NCBI RefSeq assembly: GCF_007829955.1
Contig: NZ_VIWX01000007.1
Coordinates: forward strand, 62,001 to 126,000
Length of the DNA: 64,000 bases
Direction of reading: 5' to 3'
Source: Saccharopolyspora dendranthemae
Lineage (GTDB): Bacteria; Actinomycetota; Actinomycetes; Mycobacteriales; Pseudonocardiaceae
The first letter of the stretch is position 1, and the number at the start of each line of letters is the position of its first letter. The notes under the pieces are model-generated. The model did no database searches and was not told the DNA's origin. It saw only the letters and a list, made by a program, of their open reading frames with translations. Made by a program: the position numbers and the translations under genes. Below are positions 23,513 through 31,050 of the stretch, one piece after another.

Positions 23513-23655
23513 TTGGCGGTGCGGGTGGCGGAACCTGACACGTCTTCTGGACTCCGTGCGCCACTCCTTTTGTATGCCAATACACGGCGTCGCGGCGTAC
23601 TCGCCAGAAGACGTGTCAGAACCCGCGGCGGTGCCGGCTGAGTCCCACACCTGAA
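23513..23655 (-). repeat. Family A structured repeat, copy A2, with module C
   Basis: Outer arms CTGACACGTCTTCTGG (23535-23550) and CCAGAAGACGTGTCAG (23604-23619) are perfectly complementary over 16 bp. The core has TTTTGTATGCCAATACA. The right flank GGCGGTGCC is followed directly by module C, GGCTGAGTCCCACACCTGAA (23636-23655). It lies in the convergent gap between dapA and the BadF-type kinase. Confidence 0.85.
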
Positions 23656-23704
23656 ACAGCGGCTACCGCCGCAATCTGAAACAACTCCTCCGTTTTCGGT
23701 GACG

Positions 23705-24646
23705 TCAGGGGAGGAGCGTCTTGTGCAGGGCGGCGGGGTCCTGGGTGAGGGGGAGTGCCGCTAGCCACGCGGCTGCCGCCGCTCCTGGGCCTGCGGTGCG
23801 GGGTTCCGGCCACGAGCGGGCTTCGAGCTCCGCCCTGATGGCCTGGCCGATGCGGTTGTCCGGGGCGAGGAGACCGCCCGCGAGGACCACCGGTGAGTGC
23901 TGGTCCGGCCGGGCGGTCGCGGCCGTGTCGGCCAGCAGCACCGCCGCGCGGTGCACGATGTCCTCGGCCGCGTCGTCCTCGGCGCTGGTGACCAGGGGTG
24001 CGAGCTCGGCGAGGCGGATCGGTTCCCCCGCGTTGGCCGCGGCGATCAGCGCCTTGCGCTCCGGGCGCACGCCGAGGTGGTCGCACACGGCCTCGGCCAG
24101 GCCCTCCACGAGGGCCCCGCGCTCCAGCGCGCGCAGGGTGGCGCGGACGGCCTCGCGGCCCAGCCAGTAGGCCGACCCCTCGTCGCCCAGCAGCCAGCCC
24201 CAGCCGCCGATGGTCGCGGCGGTGCGGTGGTCCTCGATGCGCTCGGAGACCGCGCCGGTCCCGGCGATGAGCACCGTGCCCCTCGGTTCGGGCGTCCCGG
24301 CGGCGAAGGCGACGACGCCGTCGCTGACCGGTGTGGTCTCGCAACCCAGTCCCAGCCGGCCCCACTCGCCGCGGAAGAACTCGACGAACGCGGGGTCGGC
24401 CATCTTGCTCACCCCGGCCATGCCGAGCACGCATCCGCGCACCGCCGCGGGGTCGTGGCCGCCGAGCGCTTCCCGGGCGGCGGCGGCCATCTGCGCTACG
24501 GCGTCGCCCGCCGGGTGCGAGTTCGGATTGCCCCCTGCGGCCTCGCCGGTCCCCAGCACCCGTCCGGTCAGATCGCTGACCAGGGCGCGGCTGCTGGTCC
24601 CACCGACGTCCAGTCCGAGGACGAGGGCCGTGTCATCACCGTGCAT
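23705..24646 (-). CDS. BadF/BadG-type sugar kinase, probably N-acetylglucosamine kinase-like
   Basis: 313 residues from ATG (complement 24644-24646). The ASKHA ATPase fold shows in LVLGLDVGGTSSRALVSD (phosphate 1 motif), the TVLIAGTGAVS motif near residue 125 and GGWGWLLGDEGSAYWLGR, which is characteristic of the BcrAD/BadFG family containing mammalian-type N-acetylglucosamine kinase. Predicted role: ATP-dependent phosphorylation of an amino sugar in the cytoplasm. Neighbours are an amidohydrolase (divergent), a SIS-domain isomerase/deaminase and a DasR-like regulator, which all fit amino-sugar use. The exact sugar is inferred from context. Confidence 0.86.
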   Translation of the reverse strand: MHGDDTALVLGLDVGGTSSRALVSDLTGRVLGTGEAAGGNPNSHPAGDAVAQMAAAAREALGGHDPAAVRGCVLGMAGVSKMADPAFVEFFRGEWGRLGLGCETTPVSDGVVAFAAGTPEPRGTVLIAGTGAVSERIEDHRTAATIGGWGWLLGDEGSAYWLGREAVRATLRALERGALVEGLAEAVCDHLGVRPERKALIAAANAGEPIRLAELAPLVTSAEDDAAEDIVHRAAVLLADTAATARPDQHSPVVLAGGLLAPDNRIGQAIRAELEARSWPEPRTAGPGAAAAAWLAALPLTQDPAALHKTLLP

Positions 24647-24780
24647 GCGCTCTTTGTACTCTCGCGCGGCGGAATCGGCGGTCGCTACGACGAGAAGTGG
24701 TCAAGTCGAGGCCTGGTCTCGATCGCAGCGAGCCGCTATACATCGAGTCGTCGTTTCATCGGTCGGGGAGAAGTGAAGCA

Positions 24781-24849
24781 ATGGGCGACGCCCGTACGAG
24801 CGCCTGCCGCGTTCAGTCTGATGTGGACATCCGCGGAGGCGCTCGATGA
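24781..24849 (+). CDS. Possible 22-residue leader peptide overlapping the amidohydrolase start
   Basis: ATG 24781 lies ten bases after GGGGAG and encodes a peptide beginning MGDARTSACR and ending RGGAR; its TGA overlaps the next ATG as ATGA. A TATACA box at 24737-24742 lies 17 bp after TGGTCT. Support is the ribosome site and overlap only. Confidence 0.3.
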   Translation: MGDARTSACRVQSDVDIRGGAR

Positions 24850-25688
24850 CCGTGGACACCCACCACCACCTGTGGGACCTCGACGTCCGCGACCAGCCCT
24901 GGATGACCGGCCCGGAAATGGATCCGCTGCGGCGCGACTTCCGGCCGTCCGACCTGCAGGCCGCGATCCGGGGCACCTCGGTGGACGCGACCGTGCTCGT
25001 GCAGACGGTCGCAGATCCGGACGAGACCCCGGAGATGCTGGTGCTGGCGGAGACCGTCGACCGCGTGGCCGCGGTCATCGGCTGGGTGGACCTCACCGCC
25101 AGGGACACCCGCGAGCAGATCGGCCGGCTGCACACCCACCCCTCGGGCGGCTGGCTGCGCGGCATCCGGCACCAGGTCGAGGACGAGCCCGACCCGGACT
25201 GGCTGATCCGGCCCGAGGTGCTGGCCGGGCTCGGCGCCGTGGAGGACGCCGGGCTGCTCTACGAGCTCCTGATCCGCCCGCACCAGCTGCCCGCCGCGAT
25301 CAAGGCGGCCGGGCAGTACCCGCAGCTGACGTTCGTGCTCGACCACTGCGCGAAACCGCCGGTGGCCTCCGGTGAGCTCGAACCGTGGGCGAGCCGGATC
25401 CGCGCGCTGGCGGCGCACCCCAACGTCGTCTGCAAGCTGTCGGGCCTGGTCACCCAGGACGAGTGGGCGGCACAACCGGACCCGTCGCGGCTGCGCGCCT
25501 GCGTGGACGTGGTCCTGGACGCGTTCGGGCCGAGCCGGGTGATGTTCGGCTCCGACTGGCCGGTCTGCCTGCTCGCCGCCACCTACTCGGAAGTCCTCGG
25601 CCTGACCAAGGAGCTCACCTCCGGCCTCAGCGACTCCGAGCGGACCGCGGTCTTCGACACGACGGCCCGCGAGATCTACACCCTCTGA
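24846..25688 (+). CDS. Amidohydrolase family 2 protein (fuconolactonase/dicarboxylate lactonase type)
   Basis: 280 residues from ATG 24846, after GGAGG at 24835-24839. The TIM-barrel metal-dependent hydrolase signature VDTHHHLWDLD is at residues 2-12, a second histidine lies in FVLDHCAKPP near 165, and the C-terminal acid is in VMFGSDWPVCL near 238. Members hydrolyse lactones such as L-fuconolactone and 2-pyrone-4,6-dicarboxylate. Placed between an amino-sugar kinase and a SIS isomerase, it probably acts on a sugar lactone, but the substrate is not determined. A small coupled ORF and a TATACA -10-like box precede it. Confidence 0.87.
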   Translation: MTVDTHHHLWDLDVRDQPWMTGPEMDPLRRDFRPSDLQAAIRGTSVDATVLVQTVADPDETPEMLVLAETVDRVAAVIGWVDLTARDTREQIGRLHTHPSGGWLRGIRHQVEDEPDPDWLIRPEVLAGLGAVEDAGLLYELLIRPHQLPAAIKAAGQYPQLTFVLDHCAKPPVASGELEPWASRIRALAAHPNVVCKLSGLVTQDEWAAQPDPSRLRACVDVVLDAFGPSRVMFGSDWPVCLLAATYSEVLGLTKELTSGLSDSERTAVFDTTAREIYTL

Positions 25689-25724
25689 GGGCGGAAGTCC
25701 CGGCCGGGTCTTCCGCCCCCGCGG

Positions 25725-26765
25725 TCACGTGGTCCGGGTGACCTTCTGCAGGCCGCGCGGATTGTCGGGGTCGATCCCCCTGGCCAGGGCCAGGCCCAGG
25801 GCCAGCTGCTGGGCGGGGAGGATCTCCAGGATCGGGGCGACCTCCTCGGCTGATTCCGGAACCGGGATCCGGTGCGCGGCCGGGGTCTTCGCCGCGGCGG
25901 AACCGATCGCGCAGATGTCGGCCCCGCGCCGGTGCACCGCCTCGACGACCTCGCGGGTCGACTCGCCACCCAGCCCGGCGCTGCAGAGCGCGAGCACGGC
26001 GGTCTCGGCGTCGATGGCCGCGACCGGGCCGTGCAGCAGGTCGGCCCCGCTGTAGGAGCGGGCCGACAGGTAGCTGGTCTCGGCGAGCTTCAGCGCGGTC
26101 TCGTGCGCGGTGGCCAGCGAGTACCCGCGACCGGTGGTGACCATCCGCCCGGCGAAGCGGTACCGCTGCACCGCCTCCTCCACCGGGTCGGTCGCGTCGG
26201 TGAGCGCGGTGGCCGCGAGGTCCGGCAGGGCTCGTGCCTGCTCCGCCGCTCCGCCGCGAACGGCATCGATGAGCAGGTACAACGCCAGCAGGGTCGCGCT
26301 GTAGGTCTTGGTGGCGGCGACGGCCTGCTCCTGGCCCGCTCGGATGTTGAGCGAGTGCTCGGCGGCCGAGGCCAGCGGGGAGTCGGTGGTGTTGGTGACC
26401 GCGACGGTGAGCGCTCCGCGCGCCCGGCCCGACTCGGTGACCGCGAGCAGGTCCGGCGACCCGCCGCTCTGGCTGACCGTCAGCAGCAGGACGTCGGTGA
26501 GGTCGGGCTGCGCGCCGTAGAGGGTCGTCGTGGACGGCGAGGTCAGGCCGACGGGGAGTTGCAGGAGCACCTCGATCAGGTACTTGGCGTACAGCGCCGC
26601 GTGATCGCTGGAGCCGCGTGCCGCCAGCAGGGCGAATCGCGGGCGTCGTTCGGCGATGACCGCCGCGACCTCGGCGAACTGCTCTCGGGCTGCCAGCAGA
26701 TCCGCGAAGATCGCCGGCTGCTGCTCGATCTCTGCCTTCATGTGGTTGCCGGGGTTGGCGGACAT
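25725..26765 (-). CDS. SIS-domain sugar isomerase/deaminase (NagB-II/GlmS C-domain type)
   Basis: 346 residues from ATG (complement 26763-26765), about eleven bases after AAGGG. Two SIS domains are visible: LLAARGSSDHAALYAKYLIE with TVSQSGGSPDLLAVTE in the first, and TTGRGYSLATAHETALKLAETSYLSA with DLLHGPVA in the second. There is no N-terminal glutaminase domain, so it is the lone isomerase module, as in NagB-II type glucosamine-6-phosphate deaminases and AgaS-like enzymes. Predicted role: conversion of glucosamine-6-phosphate to fructose-6-phosphate. A dre-like DasR site lies 20 bases upstream and dasR is divergent from it, so GlcN/GlcNAc-responsive control is likely. Confidence 0.88.
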   Translation of the reverse strand: MSANPGNHMKAEIEQQPAIFADLLAAREQFAEVAAVIAERRPRFALLAARGSSDHAALYAKYLIEVLLQLPVGLTSPSTTTLYGAQPDLTDVLLLTVSQSGGSPDLLAVTESGRARGALTVAVTNTTDSPLASAAEHSLNIRAGQEQAVAATKTYSATLLALYLLIDAVRGGAAEQARALPDLAATALTDATDPVEEAVQRYRFAGRMVTTGRGYSLATAHETALKLAETSYLSARSYSGADLLHGPVAAIDAETAVLALCSAGLGGESTREVVEAVHRRGADICAIGSAAAKTPAAHRIPVPESAEEVAPILEILPAQQLALGLALARGIDPDNPRGLQKVTRTT

Positions 26766-26785
26766 CTCGGGCCCATCCCTTCCAT

Positions 26786-26800
26786 AAGGTCCAGACCAAT
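26786..26800. promoter_or_regulatory. dre-like DasR operator
   Basis: AAGGTC-CA-GACCAAT matches the core of the DasR site TGGTCTAGACCA: GGTC and GACC arms are kept with the usual two-base centre. It lies 20-34 bases before the SIS gene start and in the gap divergent from the dasR-like gene. Confidence 0.6.
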
Positions 26801-26804
26801 TCTA

Positions 26805-26821
26805 CTCGGTCCGGAACCGAG
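26805..26821. promoter_or_regulatory. Second palindrome in the SIS-dasR gap
   Basis: CTCGGT and ACCGAG flank CCGGA in a perfect 6+5+6 palindrome, five bases beyond the dre-like site. It may be an additional operator. Confidence 0.35.
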
Positions 26822-27037
26822 AAGCACCTCCGGTTCGTCCGATGGTCGGCTTCCGGGCGACCGCCGGGGCGTCACGGATCGTGTTGAGCGACACTCATTG
26901 TCAAGAGGAATCGGCGTTAGTGTGCTCGCACACCAAAGTCTGAATTGATCATTGCGCACGACCTGCCGGAGACGCGTTCCGCGCGGCCGCGCTGTCGGGC
27001 ATGCTCGGTGGTCAGGCTGCGGCGGGTAGGAGGAACG

Positions 27038-27793
27038 ATGCTCGACACGACCGTGTCCGGCGGGGCGGATTCGCAGGGGCGCGCGCCGCGGGAACCGAAG
27101 TACTGGGGGCTCAAGCAGCACCTGCTCGACCTGCTGCGGTCGATGCCGCCCGGTTCGTCGATCCCGACCGAGCGTTCGCTGGCCTCCGAGTTCGACGTCT
27201 CGCGCACCACCGTCCGCCAGGCGCTGGCCGAGCTGACCGTCGAGGGACGGCTGCTCCGCGTGCAGGGCAAGGGCACCTTCGCCGCCAAGCCCAAGGTCGC
27301 CCAGCGGCTCCAGCTGTCCTCCTACACCGAGGACATGCGGGCCCAGGGCAGGCAGCCCACCTCGCGGCTGCTGGAGGTCGTCGAGGAGGCCGCCGACGAG
27401 GAGCTCGCGGTGCTGCTGGGCACCAAGGCCGGTTCCGCGGTGCTGCGCCTGCGCCGGCTGCGGCTGGCCGACGCGGAACCGATGGCCATAGAGACCACGC
27501 ACTTGCCGCTCGCCCGGTTCCGCGGCCTGACCGCGCAGCTGGAGTCCGGCGGCTCGCTGTACCAGGTGCTGCGGGAGAGCTTCGACGTCGAGCTCGGCCA
27601 CGCCGAGGAGACCATCGAGACCGCGCTGGCCAGCCCGGAGGAGGCCGAGCTCCTCGGCTCCGACGTCGGCCTGCCGATGCTGCTGCTGTCGCGCCACTCC
27701 TTCGACACCGAGGGCCGGCCGGTCGAATGGGTTCGCTCGATCTACCGCGGAGATCGCTACAAGTTCGTCGCCCGGCTCAATCCGCCCGCTTGA
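27038..27793 (+). CDS. dasR: DasR-like GntR/HutC-family regulator
   Basis: 251 residues from ATG 27038, four bases after AGGAGG. The winged helix (KQHLLDLLRSMPPGSSIPTERSLAS, then VSRTTVRQALAELTVEGRLLRVQGKGTF) occupies residues 20-95, and the UTRA effector domain follows. Stretches such as SYTEDMRAQG, PMAIETTHLP, HAEETIETALASPEEAELLG, GLPMLLLSRHS and PVEWVRSIYRGDRYKFVARL closely follow streptomycete DasR, the GlcN-6-phosphate-responsive global regulator of amino-sugar use and chitin metabolism. Its place beside the kinase and SIS genes and a dre-like site agrees. Orthology is inferred from motif recall and was not tested by phylogeny. Confidence 0.88.
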   Translation: MLDTTVSGGADSQGRAPREPKYWGLKQHLLDLLRSMPPGSSIPTERSLASEFDVSRTTVRQALAELTVEGRLLRVQGKGTFAAKPKVAQRLQLSSYTEDMRAQGRQPTSRLLEVVEEAADEELAVLLGTKAGSAVLRLRRLRLADAEPMAIETTHLPLARFRGLTAQLESGGSLYQVLRESFDVELGHAEETIETALASPEEAELLGSDVGLPMLLLSRHSFDTEGRPVEWVRSIYRGDRYKFVARLNPPA

Positions 27794-27951
27794 GTGGCGA
27801 TAACGGTGCGCAATCGCCTTTTCGCGCAGTGACACCGATTTTCGTTACACGTCGTGGGAGTCCTCACGAAAACGGGTGCTGCGGAGAAAACCGGCCCGGC
27901 GCGCGCGTTGGCAGTGCGAGATGAGCGACTCCAATTGCGTGTGTGAGGGAA

Positions 27952-28764
27952 ATGGCGAGGGGCGGCGCGGATTCGGCTGAAGATCAGCCGGAGCGGCAGA
28001 GCGAGAAGAAGACTCAGGTCTCACCGGCCCAGGTCGGTGGTGCGGCGCTGGCGTCGGTGACCGCGGCGTTCCTGGGCTCGCGGCTGGGCGTCGCCGGGAC
28101 CGTGGTGGGCGCTGCCCTGACCAGCGTGATCATCACCGTCGGCGGCGCGCTCTACCAGCGGTCGATCGAGAAGACCAAGGAGAAGGCCGTGGTCGCCGCG
28201 GCCAGGGCGTCGGTGCTGCGGCAGCGCCGCGTTCCACCGGGGCAGGTCGGGACCGAGGTGGCGACCCGGAAGCTCCAGGTCAGCGGTCTGCAGTGGCCCG
28301 GCGGCGAAGCCGTCGAGGGGCCGGCGACCGAGCTGGTGGAGCGGGAAACCCGGACCGTCCTCTCGCCGCCGGTGCCGCGCCGCAGGTGGGGGCGCTGGAC
28401 CTTGGTCGGCGCGACCTGCTCGGCGGTGTTCGCGGTGAGCATGCTGCTGGTGACCGGTTTCGAGGGCGTCACCGGGCGCCCGCTCTCGGGCGGTGACGAC
28501 GGCACGACGCTCGGTCAGGTCTTCAGGCCGGTGCCGCGGGCTCCGGTTGAGAATCCGCCGGCTGAGCCCACGACCAGCGAGCCTGCTCCGACCAGCGAGA
28601 TGCCCACGACGGAACCCTCCGCTCCGCCGACCAGCAGCGAGCAGCCCCGGCCCAGCGAGCAGCCGCCCACCCCGTCGCCGAGCGAAACCGGTTCGTCCGC
28701 AACGCAATCCTCGGTCACGCAGTCGGCTCCTGAATCGACGGTCCCGGGACCGATTCCCGGATAA
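27952..28764 (+). CDS. Membrane protein with Pro/Thr/Ser-rich C-terminus, unknown function
   Basis: 270 residues from ATG 27952 after GAGGGA; a GTG at 27943 is an alternative. A charged N-terminus precedes a Gly/Ala-rich stretch (VTAAFLGSRLGVAGTVVGAALTSVIITVGGALY, in two parts at residues 34-66) that may insert as a hairpin. A basic region follows, then a clear membrane helix (WTLVGATCSAVFAVSMLLVTGF) near 150-170 and about 85 residues of PTTSEPxPTSE-like low complexity, probably outside the cell. No enzymatic domain is recognisable. It stands alone between dasR and the secreted protease gene. Confidence 0.75.
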   Translation: MARGGADSAEDQPERQSEKKTQVSPAQVGGAALASVTAAFLGSRLGVAGTVVGAALTSVIITVGGALYQRSIEKTKEKAVVAAARASVLRQRRVPPGQVGTEVATRKLQVSGLQWPGGEAVEGPATELVERETRTVLSPPVPRRRWGRWTLVGATCSAVFAVSMLLVTGFEGVTGRPLSGGDDGTTLGQVFRPVPRAPVENPPAEPTTSEPAPTSEMPTTEPSAPPTSSEQPRPSEQPPTPSPSETGSSATQSSVTQSAPESTVPGPIPG

Positions 28765-28931
28765 ATGCGAAAAACGGTGAAATGATCGGGAATCGCGGCC
28801 GTGATCAACAACTGTTCGGAGTTGATTTGCGCACATTGCGCTAAAAGCTGGATGTGATTTCCCTGAGGAGATCTGATACTGGACCGGCGACGGGGCCTTG
28901 AGAGATCAGGTCACTACAAGGGAGACACGAG

Positions 28932-30056
28932 ATGAAAAGCAGACTCGCGGCTCGCATTGCCGGGACCGTTCTGGTCACCGCGGGAACGGTTGCCGCGCTG
29001 ACCATGCCGGCCACCGCCACCGCGCCCACTGCCGCTCCGGTGGCGGGGACGCTGCTCGAGGCGATGCAGCGCGACCTCGGCCTCACCGAGGTGCAGGCCC
29101 TCGACCGGCTCAAGCTCGAATCCGCGGCGCAGCGCACTGAGAGCACGTTGCGCGACGCGTTAGCCGACTCCTTCGGCGGCGCCTACTTCGACTCCGCGAC
29201 CGGCAAGCTCGTGGTCGGCGTGACCGACGCGGCCCGCTCCGAGCAGGTCCGCGCGGCCGGTGCCGAGGTCCGCCAGGTCGCCTTCAGCGTCCAGCAGCTC
29301 AACGGTGTCGTCGACGGTCTCAACGCAGGCAAGGCGCAGGCCCCGAAGAGCGTCACCGGCTGGTACGCCAGCGGCAAGCAGAACGCCGTCGTCGTCACCG
29401 TCAAGCCGGGTGCCGCTGCCGAGGCCGCGCAGTTCGCGCAGGCCGCGGGCGTTCCGGCCGACGCGGTGAAGGTCGTCGAGTCGCAGGAGCAGCCCCGGAC
29501 CCTGATGGACGTGGTCGGCGGCAACGCCTACTACATCGGTAGCGGCGCTCGCTGCTCCGTCGGTTTCGCCGTGGATGGTGGGTTCGTCTCCGCCGGCCAC
29601 TGCGGTGGCTCCGGCGACACCACCACCGAGCCCAGCGGCACGTTCGAGGGCTCGTCCTTCCCGGGCGACGACTACTCGTACATCTCCACCGGCGACGACG
29701 ACACCCCGGTCGGCGCCGTCAACGACTACAGCGGTGGCACCGTCGGTGTCGCCGGTTCGTCCGAGGCCTCCGAGGGCGCGTCGATCTGCCGCTCCGGTTC
29801 GACCACCGGCTGGCACTGCGGCACGGTCGAGGCCAAGAACCAGTCCGTGCAGTACGAGCAGGGCACCGTCGAGGGCCTGACCCGCACCGACGTCTGCGCC
29901 GAGCCGGGCGACTCCGGTGGCTCGTTCATCGCGGGCGACCAGGCCCAGGGCATGACCTCGGGCGGTTCGGGCGACTGCAGCAGCGGGGGCACGACCTACT
30001 TCCAGCCCGTCGGCGAAGCGCTGTCGGCTTACGGGGTCTCCCTGGTCACCCAGTGA
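28932..30056 (+). CDS. Secreted S1-family serine protease (streptogrisin/alpha-lytic type)
   Basis: 374 residues from ATG 28932 after AAGGGAG. A signal peptide (KSRLAARIAGTVLVTAGTVAALTMPATATA) is followed by a propeptide of about 150 residues with the alpha-lytic protease prodomain pattern. The mature chymotrypsin-like domain should begin around DVVGGNAYYIGS near residue 196. Catalytic residues are His in VSAGHCGG near 223, Asp in FPGDDYSYIS near 247 and Ser in EPGDSGGSFIAG near 327; paired cysteines fit streptogrisin disulfides. It is an exported digestive or morphogenetic protease with its own prodomain as foldase. It is followed by two tandem hairpin terminators. Confidence 0.93.
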   Translation: MKSRLAARIAGTVLVTAGTVAALTMPATATAPTAAPVAGTLLEAMQRDLGLTEVQALDRLKLESAAQRTESTLRDALADSFGGAYFDSATGKLVVGVTDAARSEQVRAAGAEVRQVAFSVQQLNGVVDGLNAGKAQAPKSVTGWYASGKQNAVVVTVKPGAAAEAAQFAQAAGVPADAVKVVESQEQPRTLMDVVGGNAYYIGSGARCSVGFAVDGGFVSAGHCGGSGDTTTEPSGTFEGSSFPGDDYSYISTGDDDTPVGAVNDYSGGTVGVAGSSEASEGASICRSGSTTGWHCGTVEAKNQSVQYEQGTVEGLTRTDVCAEPGDSGGSFIAGDQAQGMTSGGSGDCSSGGTTYFQPVGEALSAYGVSLVTQ

Positions 30057-30061
30057 TCCTC

Positions 30062-30089
30062 GGTGGCGGTTCCCTCCGGGATCGCCACC
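30062..30089 (+). terminator. First of two tandem terminators after the protease gene
   Basis: GGTGGCG (30062-30068) and CGCCACC (30083-30089) pair, with an inner TCCC/GGGA helix around TCC. Confidence 0.6.
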
Positions 30090-30100
30090 TCACGCAGCAC

Positions 30101-30135
30101 GACGGCCCCCGGGATCATCGGTCCCGGGGGTCGTC
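30101..30135. terminator. Second terminator between protease and thiE genes
   Basis: GACGGCCCCCGGGA (30101-30114) pairs with TCCCGGGGGTCGTC (30122-30135) around TCATCGG, one wobble. It can serve both convergent genes. Confidence 0.75.
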
Positions 30136-30145
30136 GGCGTCGTGC

Positions 30146-30817
30146 TCAGGGAAGTCGCGAGCGCAGGTCGCGGGCGGCCGCCGCGGGGTCCTCGGCCTCG
30201 GTGATCGCGCGGACCACCACGACGCGCTCGGCTCCCGCCTCGACGGCCTCGCCGAGGTTGTCGGCGTCGATGCCGCCGATGGCGAACCACGGGCGACCGT
30301 GCCCACCGTGCTCGGCGGTGCGCCGGACCAGGTCGATGCCGGCGGCGGGGCGCCCGGGCTTGGTCGGCGTCGTCCACACCGGGCCGGTGCAGAAGTAGTC
30401 CACGCCGCGCTCGGTCGCGCCGGCATGGGCCTGGGCGGCGTCGTGGGTGGACCGGCCGATCACCACGTCATCACCCACCACGCGGCGGGCGACGTCGACG
30501 GGCAGGTCGTCCTGGCCCAGGTGCAGCACGTCCGCCTCGGCGGCCATCGCGATGTCCGCGCGGTCGTTGACCGCGAGCAGCGCGCCGTGCCGAACGCACG
30601 CCTCGGCCAGCACCTCCAGCGCGGCGAGCTCCTGGCGGGCCTCCAGCGGAGAGCCGTGGGGACCCTTGTCGCGGAGCTGGATGATGTCGACCCCGCCGCT
30701 GAGCGCGGCGTCGGCGAACTCCGCGAGATCACCTCGCTCGCCGCGGGCGTCGGTGCAGAGGTACAACTTCGCGTCGGCGAGCCGTGCGCGGATGCCGAAG
30801 CCGTCCAGTCCAGGCAT
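30146..30817 (-). CDS. thiE: Thiamine phosphate synthase
   Basis: 223 residues from ATG (complement 30815-30817); the in-frame extension to 30919 is Pro/Ala-rich and unlike the family. The enzyme joins HMP-diphosphate and thiazole phosphate to thiamine phosphate. Motifs: DIIQLRDKG near 45, LLAVNDRADIA, VLHLGQDDLPV near 95, VIGRSTHD, FCTGPVWTTPTKPG near 150 and the phosphate site FAIGGID. It is divergent from the thiO-thiS-thiG operon; its promoter must lie next to, or within, the region of the thiO riboswitch on the other strand, and no riboswitch is seen on its own strand. Confidence 0.93.
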   Translation of the reverse strand: MPGLDGFGIRARLADAKLYLCTDARGERGDLAEFADAALSGGVDIIQLRDKGPHGSPLEARQELAALEVLAEACVRHGALLAVNDRADIAMAAEADVLHLGQDDLPVDVARRVVGDDVVIGRSTHDAAQAHAGATERGVDYFCTGPVWTTPTKPGRPAAGIDLVRRTAEHGGHGRPWFAIGGIDADNLGEAVEAGAERVVVVRAITEAEDPAAAARDLRSRLP

Positions 30818-30918
30818 GCGCCCCAGCCTAGGCGGTGCTGAGGGATGCGGAGGAGCCGCGTTCTCCTCCACCGCCTGAGCCGCCGGCACCGCGGCGCCGG
30901 GCGACCGCTGACTGCTCA

Positions 30919-30947
30919 TGACGTCGTGATCTGCGGACGGGTACGGT
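30919..30947 (+). promoter_or_regulatory. Possible promoter for the thiO riboswitch transcript
   Basis: TGACGT (30919-30924) and TACGGT (30942-30947) are 17 bp apart, placing a start just before the riboswitch. The -35 match is weak. Confidence 0.35.
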
Positions 30948-30960
30948 GGAGCGTGGTGAG

Positions 30961-31047
30961 CACGGGAGCCCGGCGGACCGGGCTGAGAGGGAGCGCAGGG
31001 CTCCGACCGTCGAACCTGATCCGGGTCATGCCGGCGCAGGGAGCGTG
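30961..31047 (+). promoter_or_regulatory. TPP riboswitch for thiO-thiS-thiG
   Basis: The conserved THI-box parts are present: a GCCCGG/CCGGGC helix, GCTGAGAGG, ACCTGATCCGGGTCATGCC and GGCGCAGGGAG. Terminal helix CACG (30961-30964) pairs with CGTG (31044-31047). The final AGGGAG (31038-31043) is also the ribosome binding site of thiO, so TPP binding should hide it and block translation. Confidence 0.93.
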
Positions 31048-31050
31048 GAA

